Notes: generated by a model not told the origin, from the sequence alone. A stretch of 64,000 nucleotides of DNA from Ifrita kowaldi (GCA_013398055.1 VZRS01008362.1:209497-273496); one strand, 5' to 3'; counted from the stretch's first letter, positions 28,201 to 40,541 are shown. A program made the numbers and translations.

Positions 28201-30239
28201 GATTCTCACTATAATGGCATTTCAGATAAAATAACTCAAAACTAAACCACAACAACATTAACCAGGACAGTCTTCTAATGCCTCTTTTGTGGCCCATGTT
28301 AAATCTTCGTTGCTCTAAAAATGTGCACAAAAGACAAAACCTGTGATCAACTTGCATTTTCATTGATGAAGCCAAAGACAGTCGGGCAGTTTGTCTTTAG
28401 TCACACAGTACTTTCCTTTCAAAAGCAAAGTACAGGTTGATTAAAACTTACACAAAACCCCCTTTAATTCTTGAGATAAAGGTAATAACTCCAGAGCAGA
28501 CCTCAGACTCACCAGTAGAACAGTGTACAAAAAAAACCCAAAATGTCGTTACTTGAGTTCAGTGTACTAATTAAATAGAGAATTATGCTTTCCACAGCTG
28601 TTAGTCCAGTGCCTTTCAACAGAACATTCAGCTCAGGTCTTATAGAGAGAAATACCTACCTTCACAAAATATGGTACTTAATTTCAGAAAAAAAGTGATT
28701 CAAATATATAGAAAAAAATTAACTGTCCATTTGTATGATTATTACCACAGCCCTTCAATGACAATAAACCAAGATTATCTGCAGAAGCTTGAATCTAGCT
28801 TTGAACTATTTTTTTAACCGTAATCAGATAAAATTTCCAATTTTCCCATCCTTTAATTTGAAACCTGATTTCTTAGCTATGAGGAAGCATTTAAAATTTT
28901 GCCTTTCACCTAGTTTATTAATGCTAGTAGGTATAAATTGTTTTAAAATAAAAGAATGATTGTCACTGGAAAATGCTTTTCTTCGCTTAATCATTGTCCT
29001 TCTTATTTGCTAGACAATCTCATTGTGATATGATCACATCTTCTCTTCAAACTTTTCAGCTGACACGGGATCATGTTTGTAAATGCATTTATACAATTGA
29101 ATGTTGTAAAGCCAAGTCAGAGAAGACACAGGGATAAAGAATATGTAGAAGCATAATAATACTCTCAAGGCACTAAATGACAGCAGGGTAAGAGCCCTTA
29201 GAATATTAACTATAGATTAACTGTATATCAGAATATTCAACCAAGCAGGAATTTTTTTTAAAGGAGCTATATTCTAGAAACATACATCTTGAGAGCTTTT
29301 CCGGTTTAATTTCTAGTCTTTATTTTTTTTTTCCCCCACAAAGGCTTTTACAAAAAGAACATTTTCTAGGACACAAAAGAGAATTGAGGACTAGAAACTG
29401 AGTTATTTGTTTGACCCTGCAGAAGTCTTGCATTACTCTTCTAGAAAACCTGCTCTGTAGGAGGTTCTCACATACCTCATTACATCCATGGAAAGAGGCA
29501 TCTTTGTTCTGAATTTCATTCGTATTTGAAAAGATCGTTTATATGTTTCTAACAAAATACCCTCTCCACATCAAATCAAAGAATCATAGTTGACATTACT
29601 TGTAGTTCCCCAGCTATTTGTCTAAAAATTAAAAAAAAATTGAAAATGATTACAGGAAGGTCATAGCTGAAGACGTGTCCACAGAAGCCAGAAAAAAATG
29701 AAAAAGCAGAAAGTCAAGCACATCAGAATTAAGTAGAGTAAGCAGGTTGCAGTCACAGCGAGTCTTTCAGTTCCAGGCTGAAAAATAAGTATTAATATTA
29801 ACATGGCTATTGATGGAGATTTACAGGCAATTTCAATTTTTCTTCACATAAAAATGGGGATTAGAACAAATGAGAAAAAATTAAAATAAAGGGTAGATAT
29901 AGTCACAAAAGAAGGTTTACAGGCACTGCTGGTTTCCTCTCATAGGTTAAAGAAATCATTAGATGTGAAAAAAAATACGGTGAAAAGGACAGAGTTCAAG
30001 TGTAATGGAAAACAAAATGTAATCTTCCACAAAGAACACAAGTTCTGAAAAGTAGTGCTATTTAAATGTTTCACCACTAGTTTTCATTCCCAATACCGAC
30101 AAATTATATCCAGAAATGTCCTTTGTAAGTTTAAATCAGATAATGCTATTAATAAACTTACTGTACTTTCTTTTATATACTTCAAAAAGCAACAGAAGGA
30201 AACATCTTGTTAATGAAGAAAATAACTTCATTCTATTTT
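25256..30239. other. Unique non-coding stretch
   Basis: No gene, RNA or known repeat family recognised. Open frames reach 108 codons at most (plus 27159-27485) and give unremarkable peptides. The DNA is AT-rich throughout, with several short A and T runs (for example T10 near 29324). Confidence 0.5.
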
Positions 30240-30270
30240 TAAGAATTTTTCACACACACAAAAATTCTTA
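30240..30270. repeat. Perfect 11-bp inverted repeat around a CA run
   Basis: TAAGAATTTTT at 30240-30250 pairs perfectly with AAAAATTCTTA at 30260-30270; the 9-base loop is CACACACAC. It can form a stem-loop in single strands. No U-run or gene end stands nearby, and terminators of this type are not used by RNA polymerase II, so it is only a structural feature. Confidence 0.7.
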
Positions 30271-32067
30271 TTCATTAAAATATATTTGGTTCTAAAAAGA
30301 AAAAAAATCATTAATTTGAATCTGACAGGCAAGAAATCATACACAACTGTCTTAAAATGTTGCCCATCCTAGGGGTGTATAGCGATCACCACCTCCCTTC
30401 TGAGGTGATCCATGTCACAAAGCCTGGAGTCACCTGGGCGTCCCTGGATAGAGTCTAAACTCTCACAGAAAGCCCCTGAGGAGCATTCACCCTGTTTAGG
30501 AAAAGTTATGTGCAGCATGGAATGTTCTCCAAGAAAGAGGCTCCATTTCGGATAAAAATTAAGTCATTCTTATAACACAAGAGGGTGTAGGATGTACCAC
30601 ATTGAGCAGTCAACAGATGCTGCTAATTTTGACTTTTCCCCTGTAATAGCCAACATATAATGATGATTTCTGTTACTTCAAAGCAATTTGATTTTTCCAG
30701 ACTACTTACCACTTGCTCAGATGATAAATTGTTGTTGCAGCTCCTTGTTTATGCATCTCTTGGTGGTATCTCAGAGTGTCTCTGGCATCTAGATTCCCAC
30801 AGTTGCCATTCACATGGTTTCCACCTGTACTTTTCAAGGAAGTTTCTGATTCACAGAGCTACTTCCAGGCTCCAACTTCCAAGTTGAGAGGCCTCCCTCT
30901 GGCACTATTTTTCAGGAGATCTTTTCTTTTCCCCGGTATTTTACCTATTTAACCAGGCCACCTTATTGCTTCTCACATCAACATATTCTTAAGGGCTTAA
31001 GGGTTACCTTTGAAGCATTTTCTGCTGTCATCACTACTTATGCAGCCCTAACAAGATCTGATCACCTAAGAAAATCCAGAAAGACTAAGAGGACAGGAGA
31101 GAAAACTGAAAATATTTTAAATTCAAGGTGCACATATTAAATAAAGTCCTTCACATATCGATTAAGCCCTTATTAGAGAGTGACAAGGTTTTCTTTTCCT
31201 TTTAGTAAAGACTTCAACCCTCAGCACTAGATACTGAATTTTCATAAATTTGGAAATCCCACTGAACCAGGGGATGGCCTATCAGATAAAATCTGTGTCA
31301 GCAAGTTTGAAGAATGAAACTATTTTCTTTCTATAATCATCTCAGAGTGAACAGATGCATGTTTGATGATTTGCAGACAGAATAAAAGACTAAGGAAATG
31401 GAGAAACAATTGGTCTAACCATGCAGTCATTTACCCAAGCAAGCTATTTCCATTTAAATCAAAAAGCATTGCTTACCTGAGCAAGTATTTCCCACCTACA
31501 TAACAACTTGCAAAAATGGAATCGAAGTCATCCCAGTAAAGTATTACTTCTGAGCAAAGGGAAAACAGATGAATAATCTTTCAATGAGATAAGCAAAATT
31601 TTAACCAAATTTTATATTTGACAGTATATTAAATGTATCACAGAGCAATCCTCCTGAGGAATCAACATTTGAAATAATCTCTAGGCAACAGAGCACTTTC
31701 TCCCTGCTGTAGTTATTGTAATGTCTGGTTTTTTGAGTTGCAGTTTGTTTGTTTGGACAATTTAATTAAAGAGCTGAGTTTGAAACAAACTTTCCTCCAT
31801 TGTGAATTCTGTCTAGGATACGATTCTATCTAGTTTTCTTGCCTTGAAAAATCTATTTAGGAACATGGTTGGCGTAAACATTTATATACATTTTCAAGTT
31901 TATCTAAGCCTATGGATGTTCACCCGCGGCAGAGTCTCTAATACTACATGAAAACCATTTCTGCTCAAACAGTCAGGTAAGGAGGAATGTACTTGTGGAT
32001 TTTTGGCAAGAATGGTGTTTCTTATTTAATACTCACCTAATTAAGAACTATCTTGAGACAAAAGAGA
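30271..32067. other. Unique non-coding stretch
   Basis: Nothing recognised. A 7-bp inverted repeat (GATCACC at 30384-30390, GGTGATC at 30404-30410) lies in a slightly GC-richer patch at about 30360-30500. A donor-like CAG/GTAAGG lies at 31976-31982 without a convincing exon before it. Confidence 0.45.
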
Positions 32068-32712
32068 CTAATACTGAAAATATGGAACCTTAGGAGTTTC
32101 AGGCATAGGAACATTACAATACACTAGCATCTGGGGATGAAAGTACATTCTGTTCCCTATCTTATTTTCAGGAGGTTCAGGAAACCTGAGGGCTGCTTCT
32201 GGCAATTCACCTGGATGCCCTTTTCCCCTTTTATCAGTTTCATTGTGTTTTACAGAATGTACAATGGCCTGTGGTGGCATAAGATCACCCACAGAGCCTA
32301 AATCTGCGTCCAGCAGTGCACAGAATACACATATGCAAGGCATCAATCTCAGGAGGGACAGAAAATCACTTCTTCAGAATTAAAAGTAGAAGGGCAGATT
32401 GTGACATTGGCCTGCACTGGAGGGGGTATGGAATGGTATTTGCTTGTGGGAAAACACTCTGAGCCTTCCTCGTTTCCATAGGAGTTCCCAGTTCTTTTTA
32501 GATGGTGTGCTTATACCATCACACTCTGGTATTTTAGTCAGCTCTTCCCTATATGTCAAACCAACCATAACATCAAAGGGAAACAAGAACAAAGAACAGC
32601 CTGAAGTGGTGTCATGCACACAGGCGGCAACAGATCCCTTTTTGCCTTCTTCATTCCTGTGGGTATTCATCAGGGCCAGGAACAATCTGTTGTTTCTCAG
32701 GTTCAGCCACAC
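32068..32712 (-). other. Minus-strand open stretch broken by two adjacent stops
   Basis: On the minus strand one frame is open from 32712 down to 32383 (110 codons), meets TAA at 32380-32382 and TGA at 32374-32376, and then stays open from 32373 to the TAG at 32068-32070 (about 100 codons). Both halves are in the same frame, so about 215 codons contain only two stops, two codons apart. I recognise neither half. A decayed coding sequence, a chance run, or a real exon inside the second half (see 32211-32303) would all look like this. No intact start, no domain and no poly(A) signal tie it to a gene. Confidence 0.2.
32211..32303 (-). other. Exon-like segment (93 bases, phase 1-1), unconfirmed
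   Basis: On the minus strand an acceptor (a T-rich stretch ending GGACGCAG at 32304) is followed by 93 bases ending CATCCAG/GTGAATTG at 32211/32210. One frame is open and begins after one borrowed base: the peptide starts LGSVGDLMPPQAIVHS and ends KRGKGHP. The exon would start and end in the same phase and be a multiple of three long, as many internal exons are. The frame stays open beyond the donor, so the splice site is not needed to avoid a stop. I do not recognise the peptide. Confidence 0.2.
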
Positions 32713-34949
32713 AGTTTTTTAAAAAAAAACAACAAAACCCTACCTACTTAGAAATAAACCACAGCAAACTAAGTCACCATGAACTTTTGCCTCTGTTCGA
32801 TACATAATAATGAAGTGCAGGCTCGTGGAATTCCCTTATTTTGCCAAGTCATTAGTTACATTGGCAAAGATGATTTCAGGGAAAGGCAGTGGCATTGGAC
32901 TGAAAATGATGTTTACTCTCTAGTTCTGTTACAGTGTTTTATTATTACCAAAGTAAGTCCTAAGCCTCAGATTTCTGGTGCCAGAAAATGTACACGGACA
33001 AGCGGGATGTAGGAGTGCCTGTTGTTCCTTGGGAAAAGTAGAGTCTTGCTTCCACTGCAGAATGAAAATGTTGAGAAGAAAATAAGACAAATATGTAACA
33101 CCATGGAACTTTATGTTAGCAAATTCAGGAGGTTTAAAAATAAGCTAGCAAAATGTAGGCACCTTAAACAGCTGTGCTTTGCTGGTGAAAGTTCTTGACT
33201 TCACTAATGGTGAAATCCCAGACAGCAAACGGGACTTCCCACCCAGAAAATCAGTCATTTGTCATTTTGAGTAAAATGCATTTTCATTTTCACTCAGAAC
33301 ACCAAAAAGACACCAAAAAAAGTTGATAAACACCAAACAGGTGAGAAAAAACATGCAAAGCAAAGTGCAGAACAAGGAAACAGTGCAGTTAGTTGTAGCT
33401 GCTACCATCTTATTCAGAAAACTAGAGGTGGAATCCTATGGAAAACAGCTCTGAAGGGCAGAGGAGCTCAAAAATTGGCAGGTCTTTAAAGACAACCTCC
33501 TCCAAGTACAGGAATAGTCCATTCAAACTGACAATAAAAATTGTAGGCGTTACGAGTTGTCATTTGACCTGTAAATTAGTTCTAACAGAATGGATCATAA
33601 TTACCTTTGTATTATGTAAATAACAAATCTAATCAAGGGAATGATAGAAATATGGAAAAGAAAAATAAAATCCCTAAATCTAAAGAAAGAACAACTACTC
33701 CTATTTCTAGAAGGCAAGAAATATGGACTTTGAATAACATTACACTCTAATTCTTTTCTCTAGCATATTCCCCAAACAGAGCCAAACTCTTCCAAGAGTA
33801 ACTCTCCACCTTTATTCCCAAAGTTTGCTCTCATTGCTATGTTCTCCTCCACCCCCACACCCCACACCTGAGCTTCTCCATTCTTCCTGCGCTGTTGCTG
33901 TGACCATGGGTGCTCCCCCAGCTGCTCGTCCTGCCCCACCATCCCAGTCCATTGGCCATCACTCCACAGTGTTACACTGACATGCTTGCAGGTGAAGTGT
34001 GTCTCCTCGTTCTAGAACCCCTCTTACACCCACCACTGTCTTCTTCTAATAACTTGCATCAAACAAGTTCTGTGCACCTCCAAACTAACTAAAAGTGATT
34101 GTGTGCTGTTTCCAATCTAAATGTGCTGAAATACCTCAGAACAAACCTCTGATTCTCTATACAATCTCCTAGGCATGTTGTCTCTTTTCAAATGCCTTCC
34201 AAAATGTTTGAGGTTTTTGGGTTTTGATTCATTGACTTTTTAGATATCTGGTTTAACACTGACAACTGAGACAATTTTTTTTTTTAGCACTAGACCTGAG
34301 GAAGTCCAGGAGTAGTAAAAGAACTGCTGATAATATATTCCTTAATGGGTATTGTCACTTACATTATTTTGCTATAGGGTGTTACAAAAACAGACTTAAA
34401 TGGGCACAAGATATAAACTACTTATATGATGGCAATTACAGTATTATTAATAAAATGACATATTCCTATTTTTAAGTCCCAGGAAGAGCACTTTCCTCCC
34501 CCCAAATATTCTATATATAATACATGTTTAGAAAAATTATATTTTATATTTATGTAGTCTCAGAATTAAAATGTGTCATCCATCTGAGGAAATTCACTCT
34601 AAAGGAATTTATCAGTCAAAACAAAAAGCCACACAAGAAGCCAGCCACAGCAGAACTGATACATTATTTGGAGCTATTATCTTTAGATAACAGCAACTTA
34701 CATGGATTAAGATTTAAAGTTTGATTTTTAACAAGAAGAATCTTGGAAGCAACTGTTTGAACTATTTAAAAAGTAATTCCCTATCATGGAACTCAAGGGG
34801 AAAAGCAGCACAGGAATTTTGTAGGATGGTTTACACTGCGGGGAGAGAAGGGGCTAAGAATTTAAAGACAGAAGAATAAAGTCCTGTGACTCATAGACCT
34901 CTTCCTCCAAAACCCATATGTTTGACTAATTCAGTTCCCTTTCGTCCAG
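32713..34949. other. Unique non-coding stretch
   Basis: No recognised feature. The longest frames are 77 codons or less. A C-rich patch at about 33845-33960 (runs of CCCC) breaks an otherwise AT-rich background; T10 occurs near 34276. Confidence 0.45.
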
Positions 34950-35230
34950 GAAGAAGACAATGGTTCCATGCTATGCAAGCACTATCGGATCAATAACAGC
35001 ATCCATCGTCATAACCAAGCTATCGAGGCAGATGATGACAGCAGGAGCAGGAAGAGAACAGCACTGTACATAAATCACACAAGGCTAGCAGAGAAAAACA
35101 TATTACTGAGGGATTTGTTGCAAATCCTGTGCACTGACTTCTCCTGTGGTCCCAGGAAGGAAAGGATGAAAGCCGGGATCTTGGAACTGGCTCTGACATT
35201 AACGGAAAGGGCAAAAGAGAAAGATAAAAG
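34950..35230 (+). other. Exon-like open segment (281 bases) with splice-site borders, unconfirmed
   Basis: This is the best exon-like signal on the + strand. A pyrimidine-rich acceptor (TTCCCTTTCGTCCAG, ending 34949) is followed by 93 open codons and two extra bases up to AAAAG/GTGAGAAAC at 35230/35231. The next in-frame stop is the TGA inside the donor itself, and an upstream in-frame TGA lies before the acceptor, so the open frame fits almost exactly between the splice signals. The peptide starts EEDNGSMLCKHYRINNS, carries an acidic-basic stretch DDDSRSRKR at residues 28-36, has three cysteines (9, about 62 and 67), and ends in a charged helix-like part TERAKEKDK. The only Met that could start it inside the segment is residue 7, with a later Met at about residue 74. 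I recognise no family. Alternatives are a long non-coding RNA exon or chance. Confidence 0.3.
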
Positions 35231-36208
35231 GTGAGAAACAAGGTGCTGCAGAAGTTCCATCAATGGAGGAACAAGCTTCAAGGAGTAGCAAGAAACAAAA
35301 AAAGCTATAAGAAGAAACTAAACTGTTCTATGTATAGCATGATAGCTAGAGAGTTTAACAAAGTGTTGGAAGAATAAATGTTTTTCCCTAAAGCAGAAAT
35401 GTCAGTGTATCCTCACTAGACCTAGCTGTGTGCCAAGAGCTTCAGCAGTTCCAAGAAAGTGCATGACAGTATACAGTCTATCATTTTAAATATAAGAAGG
35501 GATTTTCAATCACTGAGGCCCAATATTATAATATGAAGGTCAAAAGATTGAAAAAAAAAGAGCATACACTACTGCAGGTAAGAGGTCTGAAAAGGCAACA
35601 CGGAGTGGGGAGAGAAAGGAACTGCACTGTACTGATTGTTATTAATTTTAAGTATGAAAATTCCAGTAAAGAATCAGTAAATTTATCTTCAGAAATTCTC
35701 TGTGGCAAAAGTTCTCTCCAAGGCAGCAAATAGAAGGAAGGTGTATTTGTTGTGAAAAAAGTTTACAGGTTAAATGTTAACACTGTACCGTGTCAACAGC
35801 AACAGCCAAAAATCTACTGCTCAGCATGCCTTCCCTAAAAGTAGAAAAGGGGAAAAGGGAGTGCCTCAGAAAGATGGAGAGCTAGGGTTGAGCTATGGGC
35901 AGCCTGCCCAGACACAAGGGGTTAAACAGCACAGGTTAAACAGAGGGGAAAAAAAACCAAACCAAAACAAAAAAATAAAGCAGTTTCACTTCAAAAGTGT
36001 CAATTGTCCAAAAAGGAATTGACACAGAATGAATTAAAAAGAGCCCAATAAATTATTCCAAATTATGAATATGTTTTAGAGAAACATTGTACAAGGTATA
36101 TGAGTTAACAGGAAAGACCACAGATAATTAATTTACTCTGGATATTAATAAAAGACTAAATATTCATGTATGCAAATGATTAATATTTAAAAACATGTTA
36201 TTACCTGC
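35231..36208. other. Unique non-coding stretch
   Basis: No gene recognised. A donor-like CTGCAG/GTAAGA lies at 35574-35585. An A-rich low-complexity run with CCAAA steps is at 35948-35979. Confidence 0.45.
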
Positions 36209-36257
36209 TTAATTATCATAGATTAATCAATGATAATTAACAAGTGATTAATCAATG
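36209..36257. repeat. Inverted and direct repeats rich in ATTA cores
   Basis: TTAATTATCA at 36209-36218 and TGATAATTAA at 36231-36240 form a perfect 10-bp inverted repeat with a 12-base loop. The dodecamer GATTAATCAATG occurs at 36221-36232 and again at 36246-36257, 25 bases apart. The cluster packs several TAAT/ATTA cores, the core bound by many homeodomain proteins. It may be a binding platform or simply AT-rich structure. Confidence 0.5.
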
Positions 36258-38494
36258 GATCTCTATAGAATTGAAAGAAAACAAGTTCCTACGTGAAAAC
36301 AAGAATGTAGATAAGCAAAGTTTCCAGAAACAACTGAATGTACAGAGATTGTGTTTGGCAAGAAATACAATTCAGCCCCAATCCACAGGCAACTGTGAAG
36401 ACTGATATCCTTCCAGAGACCTGTAGAGTGGAGAGGGCATGGCAGAGGCACTGGCAGAGCACCAGGCAGGGCTGAGATTGCACAGAATTTCAGCAAGGGG
36501 TAGGTGAGACCAGGTCAGTGGAGACCCTTACATCAACCAAAGCTTAGTGCAGTTAAGTGTGAAACTCAAACTGCATTGTCCAAACGGATGCCAACAGTGT
36601 GCTCAGTGGTACAGTACAGCGGTGACTGTGACTCGTGTCTCAAAAAAAGGCACAAAGTGATCAATTTCCAGATGAATTTCTATTAAAAAAACAGTATTCC
36701 GGTTATGCCATAATATTTGCTGAAGCAGCAAAATGGCTTCAGATATTCAAAATAGGTGCAGGTGCGCAATTCAGCAGCTTTCCTTTGAGGTGATACAGAT
36801 GGTGCTTGGCAAACACTCTGGCATGGTAGGCCAGGGGTCAGGCGAGGCCAGCTGTGAGCACACAGCAGCCACAGGATGCCGGGGACACGTGCGTAATGCA
36901 AACACCAGCAGGCAGGGAAAACACTGAGTATCGGAAAGGGACAGCAGCTGACCAAAATTGCAATTGCTCTGGGGAAAGAACACAATCCTTAGAGGGCTAC
37001 ACCAGAGATATTTGCAGCTGTGATGGAGGCACAGAAGACCCTAGGAGTCAATGCCAAATAAACAGCAGCCAGCTTACACTGCCCCCCCACCTCCACCTCT
37101 GACCAAAAGGAGCAAATAAAAAATATTTCCTATGCAAGATATAAGTCAGGAGGAGAAACCTGAGTGGTTCAAAATCAATCATCTCAGTGATAGCCATAGC
37201 AAACAAAACACACAAAAGAAACCATATTTTTACATGTCCAAGTGTCTTAATAATAAAGTATTGTAGGAATACAACAGCCACAACCAAGGGCTGTGTGATA
37301 TGGCATTCAAGTTGCTATTAAGTGTATAAGGTGAACAGGTGATGCACTGGAAAATGAAACTGGATTAGAGATGCAGCCTGCTAACCTGCTGCACTTCATT
37401 TGGCAGCTGCTGATTCTCCAAAATGCCCTTTGCATCCCATCTGTAGAAGAGGGCGATTTTTTTTCTTGCTTTTCCAGAGGGAAACACATGAGGTACTTAA
37501 AGGATTGCGCAGAGGGAAAGTCCTAACTGACAAAATTCCCAAGCATAAATTCACAAGTCAGCAATACAACTAAAAGCTGCCTAAAATTGTTGAATTTGCC
37601 ATATACAACTGAATCTGCACTCATTAAAAAAGCAAGAGGGAATCACACACTTCAAAAACATTTTAGGAAAGAGAGATCAGAGACGAAGCAAGATGAAGGG
37701 AAAAATAATCAGCAGATTTCCCAACACATCTATAATTTTTCAAGTATTTTGGGAGAGATTAAAAATACCCAGTGATATGAATTTGTACTGTAAAACTTGA
37801 CATTTGCCACAGCATCAATATTCAGTTAATGAAAATGCCTGGAACTTGAGCAATTTGTGTATCCTGTGGTTTGGTGGACCTCATTCTCCCTCCAAGGGTG
37901 TGCTCCTTACTTTTTGTAACAGCTACTCTACACATTGTAGAAAAAGTAAGTGCTGAAGGCAGAAATAGCATTTTCTCCTGTGCACTACTATAACAATCAC
38001 TTCAAAATACCTGGTACACTTTGGGGTAAAAGGAAACCCCACAACAAGTTAGCTTTGTTAGACTCCTCCTGCAGAAAAGACTATTACAATTCTGTTTTCC
38101 AAATGTACAGAAGCTTAAAACATTTCAAAAGTCAGGAAATGTACAGAACTGGGATTCTGATGTTGCATAATTACTTTTCAGTCTTCATCGCCACTGTATT
38201 TTAAACTTAACCCCTATGCTTCCTAGATTAAAGAAAATAGATTAATATGTCAGCCCTAAAGAAGATTTTCGAGCTTGCAAAATCCCATTAAATTAAACAA
38301 TCTTTTCCAATGTATATCACAGTATTAGTAACTACAAAAAGAAATATTAGTTGCTATGCAATAGATTTAAAATCATTTCAGAGGCTATGGAGATTAGCAT
38401 AATCTTTCACTACTGAGCAAATCCATCATTGAGGGTAGGCTTAAAAACATATGGTTGTGAATAAAAACTGGAAAAATAGCGGGTTTTCAGTCTT
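36258..38494. other. Unique non-coding stretch, GC-richer at 36400-37100
   Basis: The part at about 36400-37100 is richer in G and C than the rest and carries overlapping frames of 60-100 codons on both strands, none recognised. The remainder is AT-rich. No repeat family or RNA gene is seen. Confidence 0.45.
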
Positions 38495-38550
38495 AAAAAA
38501 AAAAAANNNNNNNNNNNNNNNNNNNNNNNNNNNNNNNAAAAAAAAAAAAA
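38495..38550. other. Assembly gap inside a poly(A) tract
   Basis: Twelve A bases (38495-38506) are followed by 31 undetermined bases (38507-38537) and thirteen more A bases (38538-38550). The gap is thus bordered by A on both sides, which suggests a homopolymer or A-rich repeat that could not be read through. The stated gap length may be an estimate. The open frame that seems to span it is meaningless. Confidence 0.95.
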
Positions 38551-40525
38551 GAAGAAGATGATTTTGAGGAGAATTTGCATTCTACTAAAGGAAAGGCATG
38601 GATTCATAATCAACATTTTCTGGGAAGATGGGAAATGTCAACGAGGAATAATTTTAATTTACAGCAAAGACATACATTGGACAGCAGGAGAAATATTTTC
38701 TAAGAAATGTTGCAATGAAAAAGCAAGTCCATTTCTTGGGAAAAAACCCCACAGAGATAGGTTAGATAATTTTTTGTCATTGGATAGGCTAAGATAATCT
38801 CTTCAAGCGATTTTGAATCCTATGTTACTGTAATTCCCAGAAGAAATTCTGGGTTTGCTACATTTCCTTTCATTTAATAATTAATCTTTTTATAAGTAAT
38901 TTCTTTTTATATATTTGGGGATTTTTCTCTGCTACTGATTAGTTTTCCTCCTTTTTAGCTATATATTGAAATGGAGATTGTATTAGAGTTAAAAATACAT
39001 GTTTTGTGTCTCTTCAGGTTTTTATGGTCAAATCACTAATAAGTAATGCTACTTCTAGGTTCATGACATTTCTTTCTGAATAGGCCTTGTATTTCTGAAC
39101 AAAGCTTGCAAATTGATCCACTTCTTATGACCTTTTACCTCCAAAGGCATTATTTATTACTGCCTAAATATATTTTCCGTAAATCAGTAACACACACCTC
39201 AGTTTTTGGTTTCAATTTTTGACAGTTTAAGTTATCAGTTCTTTGCTGGGAAAGAGAGTAAAACTGATTTAATTGTCAGCCAAATCTTAATCTACTGCTG
39301 CACCTTCTTTAAACTGTGCAATAATCTGTGTACAGAATATATCTACCCATCTTTGAGTGCTTCTCCATTTCAGTATTCCAGTCTCTCACACAGAGTGTAA
39401 ATTTATTTTAATGAATTTATTTTAATGATACAAATGTATATCTGGTCATAAAGCCTTGCTACTGCTAATCTTTGTTGTTGACATACCATAGCATTTTGCA
39501 GACAACTGGCACAGAAGAGAAACTTATTGAGGCAATTTTGTCTTCTTCTTTATTTTCTTTTCATATGTAAAACTAGTAGAGACAGAGCAATCTCGCTCGC
39601 ATTAAAATTCTGGACAGGAGGATATATCCACAAAATAAAAATCTTTTTTGGAGTACTATAAGTAAGACTTTGCCTCCAGAGGAAAACAGAGAGCAAATAC
39701 ATCCTTGTGCAGAGAAGGATGACACCAAAACAACCAATTCAGCAAGAACAGCTGTTACCCAGAGTGAACAGCAGAGTCAACACACAGACTAAGTCCAAAA
39801 GAAACAAAATGTTAAGAGAAACAAAAGTGTTTGCAGAGCCAAGGCTATTTTTCAAGACTGTGAAAGAAAAGAAATTGATTAATAGTAGGTTTACCACAAA
39901 TCATACTTAATGCTTTATTCTTCCCTATACAGAAGGTTCTCTGGAATATGATGATCAAGCAATTGAGTGAAAGATTACGTTATCTGTGTATTATGTTGAA
40001 AGTCAATTTTAATGTTCTGTGGATGTACAAGATTCTTACCAACAGAATATATAGTGTGCTTAGTGCTAGTACAGCCAGTGTTGGGGCTTGAGCAGCTTCA
40101 GGGCTTGTCACACAGGTTGGACTAGCCACAAATAGTTGCCAAACCCTAAATAACATCTGAATCACATTCAAAAACATGCTGGTTCCCAGCTATAGGGCCA
40201 TGCTGGTTTCAACAGCCCAAGGATATTTAAATTTTCCAAATTGTCAAAAGCTTTTGTGATTAGCCTGGAGAAGAAGGGGGACATAAAAAGAAACATTTCA
40301 TGTAATACCTAAAATTATGATAACTTCAAACAATGTGTTAAAGAATGGCAAATCCTTCAAGATTTAAGCCTAATGAAATCAAAGACACATAGGCTTAAAA
40401 CTACTATTCACATTCAGTCAGCCATACTATTAACTTAGTTGGATATTTTTCATGTTGAATAGATTCTGCTCATAAATGTCACCGCAGGGATATTTGTTCA
40501 CCCGAACGCGTGTTAGAAATTTCAA
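38551..40525. other. Unique non-coding stretch
   Basis: Strongly AT-rich with no recognised gene, RNA or repeat family. Open frames are 79 codons or shorter. A T-rich part at about 38880-38960 has no obvious unit. Confidence 0.5.
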
Positions 40526-40541
40526 ACCTTTGAGCAAAGGT
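40526..40541. promoter_or_regulatory. Palindrome with paired CTTTG/CAAAG cores
   Basis: ACCTTTG and CAAAGGT face each other across the two bases AG, a perfect inverted repeat with 7-bp arms. CTTTG/CAAAG is the core bound by HMG-box factors of the SOX and TCF/LEF families, and some SOX proteins bind as dimers to facing sites. This is a motif match only; a single site in 64 kb proves nothing. Confidence 0.2.
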
